Of a DNA stretch of 64,000 nt, positions 33,026 through 40,651 are shown one piece after another. The translations under genes were made by a program, and so were the position numbers. The DNA lies in IMG/VR virus record IMGVR_UViG_3300023276_001086, positions 62,001 to 126,000 of that record; one strand, given 5' to 3'. Below the pieces are notes generated by a model, which was not told the DNA's origin, did not search any database, and saw only the letters and a program-made list of their open reading frames with translations. Within the stretch, counting starts at the first letter, position 1, and every line of letters starts with the position of its first letter. Source of the stretch: a virus.

Positions 33026-33562
33026 TCAGGGGCGTCTCGTGATGCGGTCCTCGTCGACCAATGCCTCCATCTTCCCCCGCATAGTTGACGCCATGGCATG
33101 CACAGTTGGTTCATCGAGTCGTCTGTGCTGGAACTGCTTGAGTGGGTCGAGGATCTCGTGGAACAGCTCCTCGCCCAACTCATCAGCACCATCGAAGAGC
33201 CACAGCCTGGGGTTGATGACGATGTTGATCTCGGAGCCCTTGGTGATGATAGCGAAGCTCGGACAACGCTCCATACCATCGAACTGATAGTCCCGCTGCG
33301 CTGGCCCAGTCACATGCACGGTACTACGACGCTCAGCGGCAGCGACCAGCCCTACGAGAGCGTGGATGGTGTTGTGCGCCTCTTCCTCAAACTCATCGCC
33401 AGTGAGCTCCATGGACTCTTCGTGCCATCGAGATTGGAGCCTCTGGGCCTCAACTAGGTACGTCGTCGGAGCCCCCCGTTCCGCCTTCCGCGTGAATCTT
33501 GGGGGATCTTGAATCATCACTGCCGACAACTCCGAACTCTTCTTTGATTCTCTCTCGCTCAT
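33026..33562 (-). CDS. Unknown protein (178 aa)
   Basis: 178 aa; the first 15 residues overlap the preceding gene and the start could be Met16 (33517). Core: YLVEAQRLQSRWHEES, EEEAHNTIHALVGLVAAAERR, then a beta region (FAIITKGSEINIVINPRLWL) and EELFHEILDPLKQF. Reads like a globular protein; family not recognised. Confidence 0.65.
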   Translation of the reverse strand: MSERESKKSSELSAVMIQDPPRFTRKAERGAPTTYLVEAQRLQSRWHEESMELTGDEFEEEAHNTIHALVGLVAAAERRSTVHVTGPAQRDYQFDGMERCPSFAIITKGSEINIVINPRLWLFDGADELGEELFHEILDPLKQFQHRRLDEPTVHAMASTMRGKMEALVDEDRITRRP

Positions 33563-33884
33563 CCTCGCTCAAATCCTTTCCCATCAATTCCTCTAGGGGC
33601 ATGACGGTGGGCCGATACCGTATGTCAAACCAGTCCTGGAACGATATCGCTACCCCATTGTCGTAGTACGTCCCCATCTCATGCAGCAGCACCTCGAGGG
33701 TCATGCGTCGGTCTTCATGGAACTGCTCAACGTTAGTCATGGCCACGTAACTCCGAGAACCCGGCGGGTAGTACGAGCCTGCGCTCTTCTGCGCATCCCT
33801 CGTGCTCGAAATGGCTCGACGCAGAGCGTTGATGTACGTGGCGGTCGCCTTCTGAAGCTCATCCCTGATGTAGTCTTCGCTCAC
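33450..33884 (-). CDS. Unknown helical protein (144 aa)
   Basis: 144 aa. Starts MSEDYIRDELQKATATYINA; later SYVAMTNVEQFHEDRRMTLE and an acidic helix DLSEDERERIKEEFG. Overlaps the 178-aa gene by 113 bases and the 49-aa gene by ATGA. No recognised family. Confidence 0.65.
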   Translation of the reverse strand: MSEDYIRDELQKATATYINALRRAISSTRDAQKSAGSYYPPGSRSYVAMTNVEQFHEDRRMTLEVLLHEMGTYYDNGVAISFQDWFDIRYRPTVMPLEELMGKDLSEDERERIKEEFGVVGSDDSRSPKIHAEGGTGGSDDVPS

Positions 33885-34030
33885 ATCGCCTCCAGTCGCT
33901 CCTTGATCTTCCGCAGCTGTTCAGCGAGATCGAAGAAGGCCGCCTCATCATATCCCTGATCGATCATCGCTTCACGCTCGGTCTTCAACGCCTCCAACTC
34001 TGCGACCAGGGCCCAAAGTGCTGCGTCCAT
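33881..34030 (-). CDS. Short coiled-coil protein (49 aa)
   Basis: Start at ATG 34030; upstream in-frame sequence is Gly/Arg-rich shadow. MDAALWALVAELEALKTERE then FFDLAEQLRKIKERLEAM is a two-part amphipathic helix. Coupled to the next gene. Unknown. Confidence 0.6.
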   Translation of the reverse strand: MDAALWALVAELEALKTEREAMIDQGYDEAAFFDLAEQLRKIKERLEAM

Positions 34031-34050
34031 CCTGATAGCGGCCTCCCCCC

Positions 34051-34737
34051 TCACACCCCCTCCGTATCCAGAATCGTCCAAGCAGCCTTCAGGCCATCGA
34101 TGAAGGCGCCGTGTTCGCCGTGCTCCTGCTGATCGGATGAGTCTAGGGAATCCCACTCCGCATCCCGCTGATTCCAATTCTCGCGGTTCGTCGCGATGGT
34201 CTTCTTGAGCGTCTCCATGCGATGCCTGCGATCACTGGCGTCGTTCTGGTGCCGCCGGGTGACCGCCATCGAGCTCTCGTTGAGCTCATGGAGGCGCTTG
34301 TTCTTCTTCTCGAGCTCGTGGGTCTGCTGAACGAAGTCGAGAACCGCTCGCTCGAGTGCTAGAACCCGATTTGATAACACCGCTCCAGAATCATCGACTC
34401 CGTCATCGCCTTCTCGATTGGGTGCTCGCTCAACTCCTGCTCGTTCCGCCCTATCTGCGCCCAGAATGTCGGCTCCATACAATCGTCCGTCAGATCCTCC
34501 GCCAGATACACCAGGAGCTCCTTCTCCAGCCCCGTCTTTGGGTCGTCCAGGTTCATGATCCACATGTCGCCCACTTCCGGTCTCTTCCCCGGCATCATTC
34601 ATCTGCCCACCCTTCTCGATCTCGTATTCGTGCTTCTTCCCCAAAACGTAGGCAACCCGTTCGATAGCTGCGATGAGTGCGGGCAGCTGTCCATTGAAGA
34701 ACCGGTGTCCATACCCCGTCTCGTGGAACTGGATCAT
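34051..34737 (-). CDS. Coiled-coil protein, frame shared with a nested gene
   Basis: 228 aa if read whole. The ATG overlaps the stop of the DNA ligase gene (ATGA), and the first 45 residues (FHETGYGHRFFNGQLPALIA) look real, as do the last 108 (NRVLALERAVLDFVQQTHEL and on). The middle 75 residues are Gly/Asp/Arg-rich and look like the non-coding reading of the nested 79-aa gene. Either this is one protein with a low-complexity linker, or the end is a separate gene from GTG 34380, whose GGAG lies just upstream. Confidence 0.5.
   Translation of the reverse strand: MIQFHETGYGHRFFNGQLPALIAAIERVAYVLGKKHEYEIEKGGQMNDAGEETGSGRHVDHEPGRPKDGAGEGAPGVSGGGSDGRLYGADILGADRAERAGVERAPNREGDDGVDDSGAVLSNRVLALERAVLDFVQQTHELEKKNKRLHELNESSMAVTRRHQNDASDRRHRMETLKKTIATNRENWNQRDAEWDSLDSSDQQEHGEHGAFIDGLKAAWTILDTEGV
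34359..34598 (-). CDS. Nested gene (79 aa), unknown
   Basis: 79 aa in the +1 frame relative to the surrounding gene. The product (VGDMWIMNLDDPKTGLEKEL, then LAEDLTDDCMEPTFWAQIG) has normal amino-acid composition, unlike the other frame over the same bases, so this frame is the likelier coding one. Unknown function. Confidence 0.6.
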   Translation of the reverse strand: MMPGKRPEVGDMWIMNLDDPKTGLEKELLVYLAEDLTDDCMEPTFWAQIGRNEQELSEHPIEKAMTESMILERCYQIGF

Positions 34738-35822
34738 GACATGTCTTCTTTCATGCGGAACCCGAGCCCCACAGGGAACCGGACACAGCCGCTGTCGTAG
34801 AGCCCAAAGTACTCGACCTTGAGCCACTGTCCGATGTACCCATCAGCCTCCTCGAGCATCTCCTTGCGCTGGGCCTTGGTACCCTTGGGCGCAACGTCGA
34901 ACTCAATGCCGTTGTCCATGACGCACCTAAAGACGGGCACGTCCTTGAACTTGCCGACACCCGGCTGCCATCCGATGACCTTGAACTCAGCGTCCTGGAA
35001 GATCTTGACCTTCAGGAGCTCGTCTGACCGATACCCGAAGAGGTATTTGCCGTGGAGCATTCTGACGATGGCCCCCTCGTAACCGTCCCTGACAAACACA
35101 TCGTGCAAATTGGTTACGGCCTCCTCTGTCCCGGCGCTGAAGGTCCGCACGGTCTCCAACGACGGAAGGCCGTACTCCTCAAACCACTGGAGCCACTCGT
35201 AACGCTTACTCCACGGGAGGTCGAGATCATTCATGTCCAGCACATCGTAGACATGCAGTTTGACGTTCGTTGTTTCCGGACGGAGCTTCTTCACCCACGA
35301 GGTGATGGTCTGAAAAGATTCGCCGTGGACGTAGAGCTCACCGTCGAGAACCAGGTTGTCAGCCAGATCCAGATCTTCCAGCTCCTTGAGGATGTGTGGG
35401 CAATTCAACGGTTTGCCGGATCTCGACGTGAGCTCGAGTTTACCGTTGAACCTCTGAGCCAAGCACCGGATCCCATCCAGCTTCGGCTGAACATGGACCG
35501 GGTAGACTACCTTCTTCCTACGGTCAGCGAACTTCTTCGCCAACATCGGTAGCGGCAGAGGCTCCATGGCCTCCTCCACTGTTCGCCTGTATTTACGGTC
35601 CAATTTGTTCTGCCACATCGACTTGGCCTCGAGCAGTGCCTGCTCCTCCGCCGTAGTCTCGTTGGCCCGACCGACGTTCTTTGGCTTAGCTTCCTTCGCA
35701 GCCAGCTGCTTCTTGCCTAGATCCGTTCCATACTCAGTGTGGATGACGGATCCGGTTGTCCAGATCTTCCAACTGAAGATCTTGTCCTTCTTGCCTAGGT
35801 GGTACAGGGTAGGTAGCTCCAT
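34734..35822 (-). CDS. ATP-dependent DNA ligase with N-terminal WGR-like domain
   Basis: 362 aa. Nucleotidyltransferase motif I is KLDG at 114-117 (active Lys114), motif III DGELYVHG, motif IV YEGAIVRM, motif V LLKVKIFQDAEFKVIG, followed by an OB-fold C-terminus. Residues 8-50 (KIFSWKIWTTGSVIHTEYG) resemble a WGR domain. Seals nicks in phage DNA during replication or repair. Confidence 0.9.
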   Translation of the reverse strand: MELPTLYHLGKKDKIFSWKIWTTGSVIHTEYGTDLGKKQLAAKEAKPKNVGRANETTAEEQALLEAKSMWQNKLDRKYRRTVEEAMEPLPLPMLAKKFADRRKKVVYPVHVQPKLDGIRCLAQRFNGKLELTSRSGKPLNCPHILKELEDLDLADNLVLDGELYVHGESFQTITSWVKKLRPETTNVKLHVYDVLDMNDLDLPWSKRYEWLQWFEEYGLPSLETVRTFSAGTEEAVTNLHDVFVRDGYEGAIVRMLHGKYLFGYRSDELLKVKIFQDAEFKVIGWQPGVGKFKDVPVFRCVMDNGIEFDVAPKGTKAQRKEMLEEADGYIGQWLKVEYFGLYDSGCVRFPVGLGFRMKEDMS

Positions 35823-35837
35823 CTCACTCCCTTTCAG

Positions 35838-36614
35838 TTACTGGGACAGAAAATCGCGTAGTTCGATCACAACACCTTCGCGCCACTTCGTCTGCTGAAC
35901 CGGTGATCCGTCGCTGTGTGCCTTGCCGACGTCGAGCAGAACCGCGAAGTCCTTGCCCCATTCGGAGATTGTCCACGTAAGGCGATCTCTGCGGTCCCGT
36001 CCGGAAGTGTGCAGGCCCATCTCCTCAAAGCACCTATTGACCGCCCGAGGGTTCAGGCCCACCATCTCCCCAATCTCGGTGGCGGTCAGATACCTCTCCT
36101 GGTGGTCGCTGAGTAGATTCGTTCCACCGAGAATCTCGGGGATATCGAGGTCGTACCTACGCTTGATCGTCTTGTTGGCGGTCAAGATAGCCTGGTTGCC
36201 TCGATACCCGTTGCGCTCGGCCAGAGCTCGGGCCGTATCCCACGCGGGCAGGATGGTTGGGAAGTAGTCGAGTTCTTCTGGCGTTGCAGAGAACTGCCCG
36301 GTCCTCCTGATCGTCGGTAGTACCACCTCGAACACCCAGTCCATGAACCGCTCGGCGCCGGGGAGACGAGAGCGGCTGATCAGCCTGTAGACATCGGGCT
36401 CTTGGATGACTTTCGTCTGCTGAACCCCCCGTCGAATCGACGGGACATCGACCAACACCGCATTTTTGCAGTGTTTTCTGGTCGCCTGATCGGTATCGCT
36501 GTACCCCAGGGCCACCGCTACGTCTTTGGCGACAAACCAAGGCTCATCGTCGATTGTGAGGGTACGGACCTGTCCGAACTCCTCGTGCTCGAACACCTCG
36601 ATCGCTGTGTTCAC
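35838..36614 (-). CDS. Bro-N/antirepressor protein
   Basis: 258 aa. Residues 1-110 match the Bro-N DNA-binding domain: WFVAKDVAVALGYSDTDQA, HCKNAVLVDVPSI, LISRSRLPGAERFMDWVFEV and LPTIRRTGQ. The C-terminal 90 residues contain a winged-helix-like segment (YLTATEIGEMVGLNPRAVN). Bro proteins are common phage antirepressors or regulators. Overlaps the next gene by ATGA. Confidence 0.85.
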   Translation of the reverse strand: MNTAIEVFEHEEFGQVRTLTIDDEPWFVAKDVAVALGYSDTDQATRKHCKNAVLVDVPSIRRGVQQTKVIQEPDVYRLISRSRLPGAERFMDWVFEVVLPTIRRTGQFSATPEELDYFPTILPAWDTARALAERNGYRGNQAILTANKTIKRRYDLDIPEILGGTNLLSDHQERYLTATEIGEMVGLNPRAVNRCFEEMGLHTSGRDRRDRLTWTISEWGKDFAVLLDVGKAHSDGSPVQQTKWREGVVIELRDFLSQ

Positions 36615-36877
36615 ATTTCCTCCTCAGAGCTACCGCCGTGTTTCACGGCCCTAGCCGCTTTTGCGAACTCTTTACGGAAGAACTCCTTACCGCTCACGCA
36701 CTCGTTGATGTGGTCATAGAAGTCCTTGGTGATGCAGTAAGCTCCGCAGCCCGGGCACTGCCAAGGACCAATGCCCGAGGCGGAGCCGGGTTTGATCTGA
36801 CTTGCCGCCACATAGGCGGACCAGATGAACTCCCAATCCGCCCGGCCGATTGCGTCGTCGAACTCTTTTCGATTCAT
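36611..36877 (-). CDS. Zinc-binding protein with RKEFDDAIGRADWEFIWSA motif (88 aa)
   Basis: Start chosen at ATG 36877. The first 23 residues (MNRKEFDDAIGRADWEFIWS) recur with changes in the 103-aa protein at 58097-58408, defining a paralogous module. CPGCGAYC and HINEC follow and would bind zinc. The frame upstream of 36877 overlaps the promoter motif and has no ribosome site. Function unknown. Confidence 0.7.
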   Translation of the reverse strand: MNRKEFDDAIGRADWEFIWSAYVAASQIKPGSASGIGPWQCPGCGAYCITKDFYDHINECVSGKEFFRKEFAKAARAVKHGGSSEEEM

Positions 36878-36909
36878 GCCGCGTAACTCTCCTCTCACGC
36901 TAGATTTGT

Positions 36910-36934
36910 GGTCAGCGCTGTGGACCTTATGCCC
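36910..36934 (-). promoter_or_regulatory. Candidate phage promoter (GGGCATAAGG) with 5' hairpin
   Basis: Minus-strand GGGCATAAGGTCCAC then a hairpin GGTC...GACC containing CAGCGCTG (36910-36926). It stands in the only gap of the region, before the Bro/ligase gene group. Confidence 0.5.
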
Positions 36935-36955
36935 TTTTCGGGCGTGTTTTCTCAA

Positions 36956-37510
36956 CTAAAGTATTGGTGTCTGGGAGAGCGGAGCTACCTTCTCAGCAGC
37001 AGCAGCGTCAGCTGAAGGCGGGCACATAATTGGGGGTGGGCACATCGGACAGGTCGGGCAGGGACAGTCTTCTCCGCAGTCAGTCTCGGCGCACGGCGGG
37101 CACGCCTCAATAATCTCAATACCATCGTTGGTCTTGACCTGAATACGCTCTGGGGCTCGGTACTCATCAGGTTTGTGTGCGCCACTACTGGTTGACGAGC
37201 CCACCAATCTCCCGAAACTCGAAATGTTCTCTGACGATGCCCCGACGAAAATGATGTACATGGTCGCCGGCACGACAATAGCGAGAGCGAAGCACACTGC
37301 CGCGATCTCGAGCATTGCCTGACGGCCGGAGGCAGGCCACTTGACGATGACGCTGCCTCCGACCCAGGGGAACGCGATGTTGAATGTGCCGCGGACCGCA
37401 GTTTTGTTGGTCCACGCCGAGAACTTCTCCACGGACTCTGGCACGCCAGGGAAGGACTCGTTTTCGAGATCTCCCTCTTCGACGTCTTCGATCGATGTGT
37501 CATCAGCCAT
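36956..37510 (-). CDS. Membrane protein with Cys/Pro-rich tail (184 aa)
   Basis: A long acidic N-terminus, then FNIAFPWVGGSVIVKWPAS, then one strong membrane helix (IAAVCFALAIVVPATMYIIF, about 67-90). The C-terminal 45 residues contain nine Cys in CPPCAETDCGEDCPCPTCPM-type spacing. It sits two genes from the endolysin, so a holin or spanin role is possible, but Cys-rich phage membrane proteins of other kinds also exist. Confidence 0.6.
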   Translation of the reverse strand: MADDTSIEDVEEGDLENESFPGVPESVEKFSAWTNKTAVRGTFNIAFPWVGGSVIVKWPASGRQAMLEIAAVCFALAIVVPATMYIIFVGASSENISSFGRLVGSSTSSGAHKPDEYRAPERIQVKTNDGIEIIEACPPCAETDCGEDCPCPTCPMCPPPIMCPPSADAAAAEKVAPLSQTPIL

Positions 37511-37529
37511 GCGCCGATGATATCAGAGC

Positions 37530-37928
37530 CTATTCCTCCTGTTCGGCCTCGAGCGTCTCCAACAGGCCAGTCCGGTTATTGAGCACATTTCGGGCGAGGG
37601 TGCTCATGATATCGTGAGCAAGGCACCCGCCGGCGATGATGTTCAGCGCGCGATGGTAGAGACTCGTCAGTGGGGGGAGCTTGACGCTGCCGTCCCACAA
37701 GACCGACTCACCATCACGGCGTAGCTGCATGACAGTTGAGCGAAGATCCGCAGCCAAACGAGGGATATCGTCCTCGACCATCTCCGCGTAAACCAGCACG
37801 GCAGCCTGAGACGCTCGGGCGTGCGCCCTGTTGCTCGAGTTGAGTTTCAGGACGAAGAACATCCCGTTGCGGTCAGCGGGGGTACCATCGGCCTTCGTCA
37901 CTCGGTATTTGCGTCTGAGGCCTGCCAT
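37530..37928 (-). CDS. Helical protein next to the endolysin (132 aa)
   Basis: Start ATG 37928 overlaps the stop of the endolysin gene (TGATG). The product has an N-terminal basic beta segment (GLRRKYRVTKADGTP) and helices (AAVLVYAEMVEDDIPRLAAD). It could be the product of a lysis operon or unrelated; no membrane segment. This protein's first half reads like a small phage DUF. Confidence 0.65.
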   Translation of the reverse strand: MAGLRRKYRVTKADGTPADRNGMFFVLKLNSSNRAHARASQAAVLVYAEMVEDDIPRLAADLRSTVMQLRRDGESVLWDGSVKLPPLTSLYHRALNIIAGGCLAHDIMSTLARNVLNNRTGLLETLEAEQEE

Positions 37929-38842
37929 CAGTACCTCCCGACACCACGTGGGTCCCAATCTCTGGGAACGGGCTGACCCTTGCCAATGGTCCGAGCCGGC
38001 TCAGTCTTCAGACCTAGAATGGGTACAGCGTAGCCAAGTACAACAGTTCTCCACAGCTCCTCACCTGGATCATCCCGTCGGGTGTTCGAGCTCTGACGAT
38101 GAGCGTGGATATACTCGATGGGCATCCCCATCTCGCGACCCTCAACGACCATAAGCTCGATGGCTGCGCAAGCACTGCGAATGACCTCGGGGGTAACCTT
38201 GGTGGGCTTCTTGTTGTTCCAGGTCTTGCCGCCCTCGGCGCCGGGATAGTTGCCATCGATCTCGAGCCCGAGCTCAAACGCGTTGAACCCGTTGCCGTGG
38301 TAGACGTAGTCCTCCAGGTTGTTGGGCCAGGCGATGAAGCCCTTGTGGAACGCCATCACGTGACAGGCCACCCTCAGTGACCGTCTGGCGAGAGCCAACT
38401 CAGCGTCACCGCCCGCAGCCTGAATCTGGTAGGGCACCACACCGTACTTAGCGGCCGTCTGGTGGATCGTGATCCCGGTAACTTGAGCCGGATCCCTAAC
38501 GACAGGCACACCACCATGTCGTTTGAACTTCTTGGCCACTCGATCTTCCCAGGGCTCTTCGCGAAGGTCATAGCACTTGACCCCCTCGTACCGACGAGTC
38601 GGAATACCGGGCACTGACGGGTCCTCGGGGGCATCCCACCCAAGTGCGTCGAGGGTTTCGTCGGAAATGACTCCATCGTTCGCAGCTCTGGAGAGGCCCT
38701 TCTCGAACTGAAAGCTCCTGACAGCTGCCAACGTCTCTTGGCCGTAGTCGCCATCAGCATCGTACTTCGGCAGCTTTTGTCCACTGGCCAGCAGGCTCTC
38801 CTGCATCTCCTGAACGTCAGCTCCCTTGTCGCCCAGTCTCAT
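37928..38842 (-). CDS. Endolysin: peptidoglycan-binding domain plus N-acetylmuramoyl-L-alanine amidase
   Basis: 304 aa. Residues 1-70 (LGDKGADVQEMQESLLASG and on) match the PG_binding_1 domain. Residues 118-270 match amidase_2: TGITIHQTA (zinc His127), YHGNGFNAFELGLEIDG, and YIHAHRQSSNTRRDDPG with zinc His and Asp. Cuts the amide bond between MurNAc and L-Ala of host peptidoglycan for lysis. No signal peptide, so export needs a holin. Confidence 0.92.
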   Translation of the reverse strand: MRLGDKGADVQEMQESLLASGQKLPKYDADGDYGQETLAAVRSFQFEKGLSRAANDGVISDETLDALGWDAPEDPSVPGIPTRRYEGVKCYDLREEPWEDRVAKKFKRHGGVPVVRDPAQVTGITIHQTAAKYGVVPYQIQAAGGDAELALARRSLRVACHVMAFHKGFIAWPNNLEDYVYHGNGFNAFELGLEIDGNYPGAEGGKTWNNKKPTKVTPEVIRSACAAIELMVVEGREMGMPIEYIHAHRQSSNTRRDDPGEELWRTVVLGYAVPILGLKTEPARTIGKGQPVPRDWDPRGVGRY

Positions 38843-39180
38843 TTTTCCTCCATTTCAGCGCCCACGAGCTCCTCGAGATACGCCACGCGCTGACGCAACG
38901 AGACTTCATCCTTCGGAGTCGCAGGCGGGTCGCCTTCCTTGAAAGAGAGCCACCCGTTTTCCATCAGCCACTCCTTGGTGGCAGTCAGTTGGAACAATGG
39001 TTCGTGCACCTCAGCTTGCCCAGTCCCGTTACCGGGCACGACCCAGGCGAAGTAGGGGATACGGTCTTCGTGAGCGAGCGCCTTGACGTCATCCCCGCTG
39101 AGAGGGCAATGAAACTTCTCGAGCTTCTCAGCCAGCTCGTCTGCCGTAATTAGGTTTATCGGCATGCTCTTCTTCAACAT
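38839..39180 (-). CDS. Protein next to the endolysin (113 aa), unknown
   Basis: Start ATG 39180 shares bases with the stop of the 154-aa gene. ITADELAEKLEKFHCPLSG then an alpha/beta pattern and a coiled-coil C-terminus (VSLRQRVAYLEELVGAEM). ATGA overlap with the endolysin gene. The frame extends upstream only as shadow. Confidence 0.65.
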   Translation of the reverse strand: MLKKSMPINLITADELAEKLEKFHCPLSGDDVKALAHEDRIPYFAWVVPGNGTGQAEVHEPLFQLTATKEWLMENGWLSFKEGDPPATPKDEVSLRQRVAYLEELVGAEMEEK

Positions 39181-39644
39181 CACGCACCGCCCCATTTCTC
39201 TCTCGCTGTGCCAGCCGCCTGTAGCGCCTGGTCGTAACTGAGGCCCTTGCCCGCAAACCATCCGAGCGCGAGATCGAACTCATCGAGGACATGCTCCTCA
39301 TCGATTCCCTCTCGGTACGCCTCGAACTCGCCCCACCAAGTAGAGAAGTCCGTGAGATTCTCTGCCTCGTAGGGGATGATAAGCTCGGCGAGGATTTGTT
39401 GAAGGACCGGGTTGATCTCCGCCATAGCTTGTCCCACGTCGATGAACGGTATAGCCGTCTTGACGACCACGAATTGGAGTGCCGAAGTGGCCGCCATGTA
39501 GACACGCTCGAACAGCTTCTCACGGTCCACGCTACACCGACCGTTCATAACCAGGTCGCTGTTGTACTTGCGCTCCTTCGCGAGCTCCTCGTTGAGTGCG
39601 GCGTTGCGCTCCCGCAGGTCCTCAATCACCTTCTCGTCAACCAT
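39180..39644 (-). CDS. Helical protein (154 aa), unknown
   Basis: 154 aa. Coiled-coil start (EDLRERNAALNEELAKERK), then an Ala-rich helical region with YMAATSALQFVVVKTAIPFI and acidic C-terminal half. Overlaps the zinc-ribbon gene upstream. No family recognised. Confidence 0.65.
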   Translation of the reverse strand: MVDEKVIEDLRERNAALNEELAKERKYNSDLVMNGRCSVDREKLFERVYMAATSALQFVVVKTAIPFIDVGQAMAEINPVLQQILAELIIPYEAENLTDFSTWWGEFEAYREGIDEEHVLDEFDLALGWFAGKGLSYDQALQAAGTAREKWGGA

Positions 39645-39903
39645 CCCACATGTCCTCCCAGGCTATCTGCAACCCGCCAATCAGGTAGCAGTGGCCAGCT
39701 TCCCGCACAATCTTCCAATCGTGCTCACAGTATTCACAGATCTTGTAGTGCCACCAGCTCCCGTCAGAGAGGCTGGTGATGTAGACGTATTCATCTCCCT
39801 TCTCTATCTTTTCTCTGCACTCGTAGCACACGTGCTCTTTGCGAGCCTTGCGCTTCCGCTCATCCCAGACATCGCTCGGGTCGTAGTCGCAGTAGCAGCT
39901 CAC
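39637..39903 (-). CDS. Zinc-binding protein of a common phage family (88 aa)
   Basis: GTG start shares GTGA with the stop of the 39-aa gene. CYCDYDPSDV, then RKARKEHVCYECREKIEKG and YKICEYC: Cys pairs around a W-rich sheet. I recognise this arrangement from small phage proteins that have ARKAHVCCECGRTI-like sequences; function unknown. Confidence 0.7.
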   Translation of the reverse strand: MSCYCDYDPSDVWDERKRKARKEHVCYECREKIEKGDEYVYITSLSDGSWWHYKICEYCEHDWKIVREAGHCYLIGGLQIAWEDMWDG

Positions 39904-40019
39904 TTCCCCCACCGGGCACTGGGCACCTGGAGACCCGTCGTCTTCCAGATGCCCCACTCAACCAGGACAACACCCAGCAAGAGCACCTTGACCCAGTTCG
40001 GGCCGGGCAACTCAAACAT
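39900..40019 (-). CDS. Small membrane protein (39 aa)
   Basis: MFELPGPNWVKVLLLGVVLV then EWGIWKTTGLQVPSARWGK: one short membrane segment (9-22). Its stop is coupled by GTGA to the zinc protein gene. Ribosome site weak, so confidence is moderate. Confidence 0.5.
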   Translation of the reverse strand: MFELPGPNWVKVLLLGVVLVEWGIWKTTGLQVPSARWGK

Positions 40020-40030
40020 CCCTCTACTTC

Positions 40031-40651
40031 TCATTGATTGTCCTCTCCGCAGTCCGTCTCACGGTCCGCTTCTTCTTGCACAGTCTCCTCGTAGTCAGGC
40101 ACGCCCCTCATCGCCAGCCGCAACTGAGTATTTGGCTGGTTCGAGCAGCTGAACTTGTGGAACCCGTAGGTCTGCCGGCATTGAGGGCAGGGCTCCGCGA
40201 TCCGCCCGTCCGAGGTAGGCTTCCCCCGTATGATGGAGGAAGCGTCAGCCAGTGCCTTGTGAATGTGGCGGGCTTCGTCTCCCTGGGGGTCCATGTTCAT
40301 CTCGATGGCCTTGATGACCTCGTGTTCGTAGACGCCGATGACTTCGTTCTCGTAGACGCCGATGACTTCGTTCTCATAACCGACGGCCGCCGCTCTAAGT
40401 TTCCGTATCTCGTGCAGGAAATCGTCTAGCCCCGACGGGTAGTCCGGCGCATCGTCGAACTCGTCACTGATGGCGTTGAGCTGACCAGCATACTTGTCAG
40501 CCACGTACTCCAGCTCCTCGTTCTCCTTCAGCACCTCGAGCACCAACTCGTGCTCCCCAACCAACTGCCTATCATGCAGGGTCAGGTGTTTCTTGTCCGC
40601 TCGCGCTAGCACCACCCTCTCGCAGTGCTCCCTCAGCTTCTTTCTGTCCAT
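40031..40651 (-). CDS. Zinc-binding helical protein with tandem repeat (206 aa)
   Basis: 206 aa. Begins MDRKKLREHCERVVLARADK; middle has the octapeptide repeat YENEVIGV (two perfect copies, one degenerate), then CPQC and CSNQ-like Cys. Likely helical hub with a zinc knuckle. Overlaps the end of the 361-aa gene by about 80 bases. Unknown function. Confidence 0.7.
   Translation of the reverse strand: MDRKKLREHCERVVLARADKKHLTLHDRQLVGEHELVLEVLKENEELEYVADKYAGQLNAISDEFDDAPDYPSGLDDFLHEIRKLRAAAVGYENEVIGVYENEVIGVYEHEVIKAIEMNMDPQGDEARHIHKALADASSIIRGKPTSDGRIAEPCPQCRQTYGFHKFSCSNQPNTQLRLAMRGVPDYEETVQEEADRETDCGEDNQ
40327..40374 (-). repeat. 24-nt tandem repeat, two perfect copies
   Basis: Two identical 24-base units in phase with the reading frame encode YENEVIGV; a third degenerate copy (YEHEVI) follows in the protein. 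Typical of replication slippage. Confidence 0.9.

Noticed and set aside
38839-39261. Start at 39261 for the gene next to the endolysin
   Set aside because: The first 27 residues are shadow; ATG 39180 overlaps the preceding stop and is the better start.
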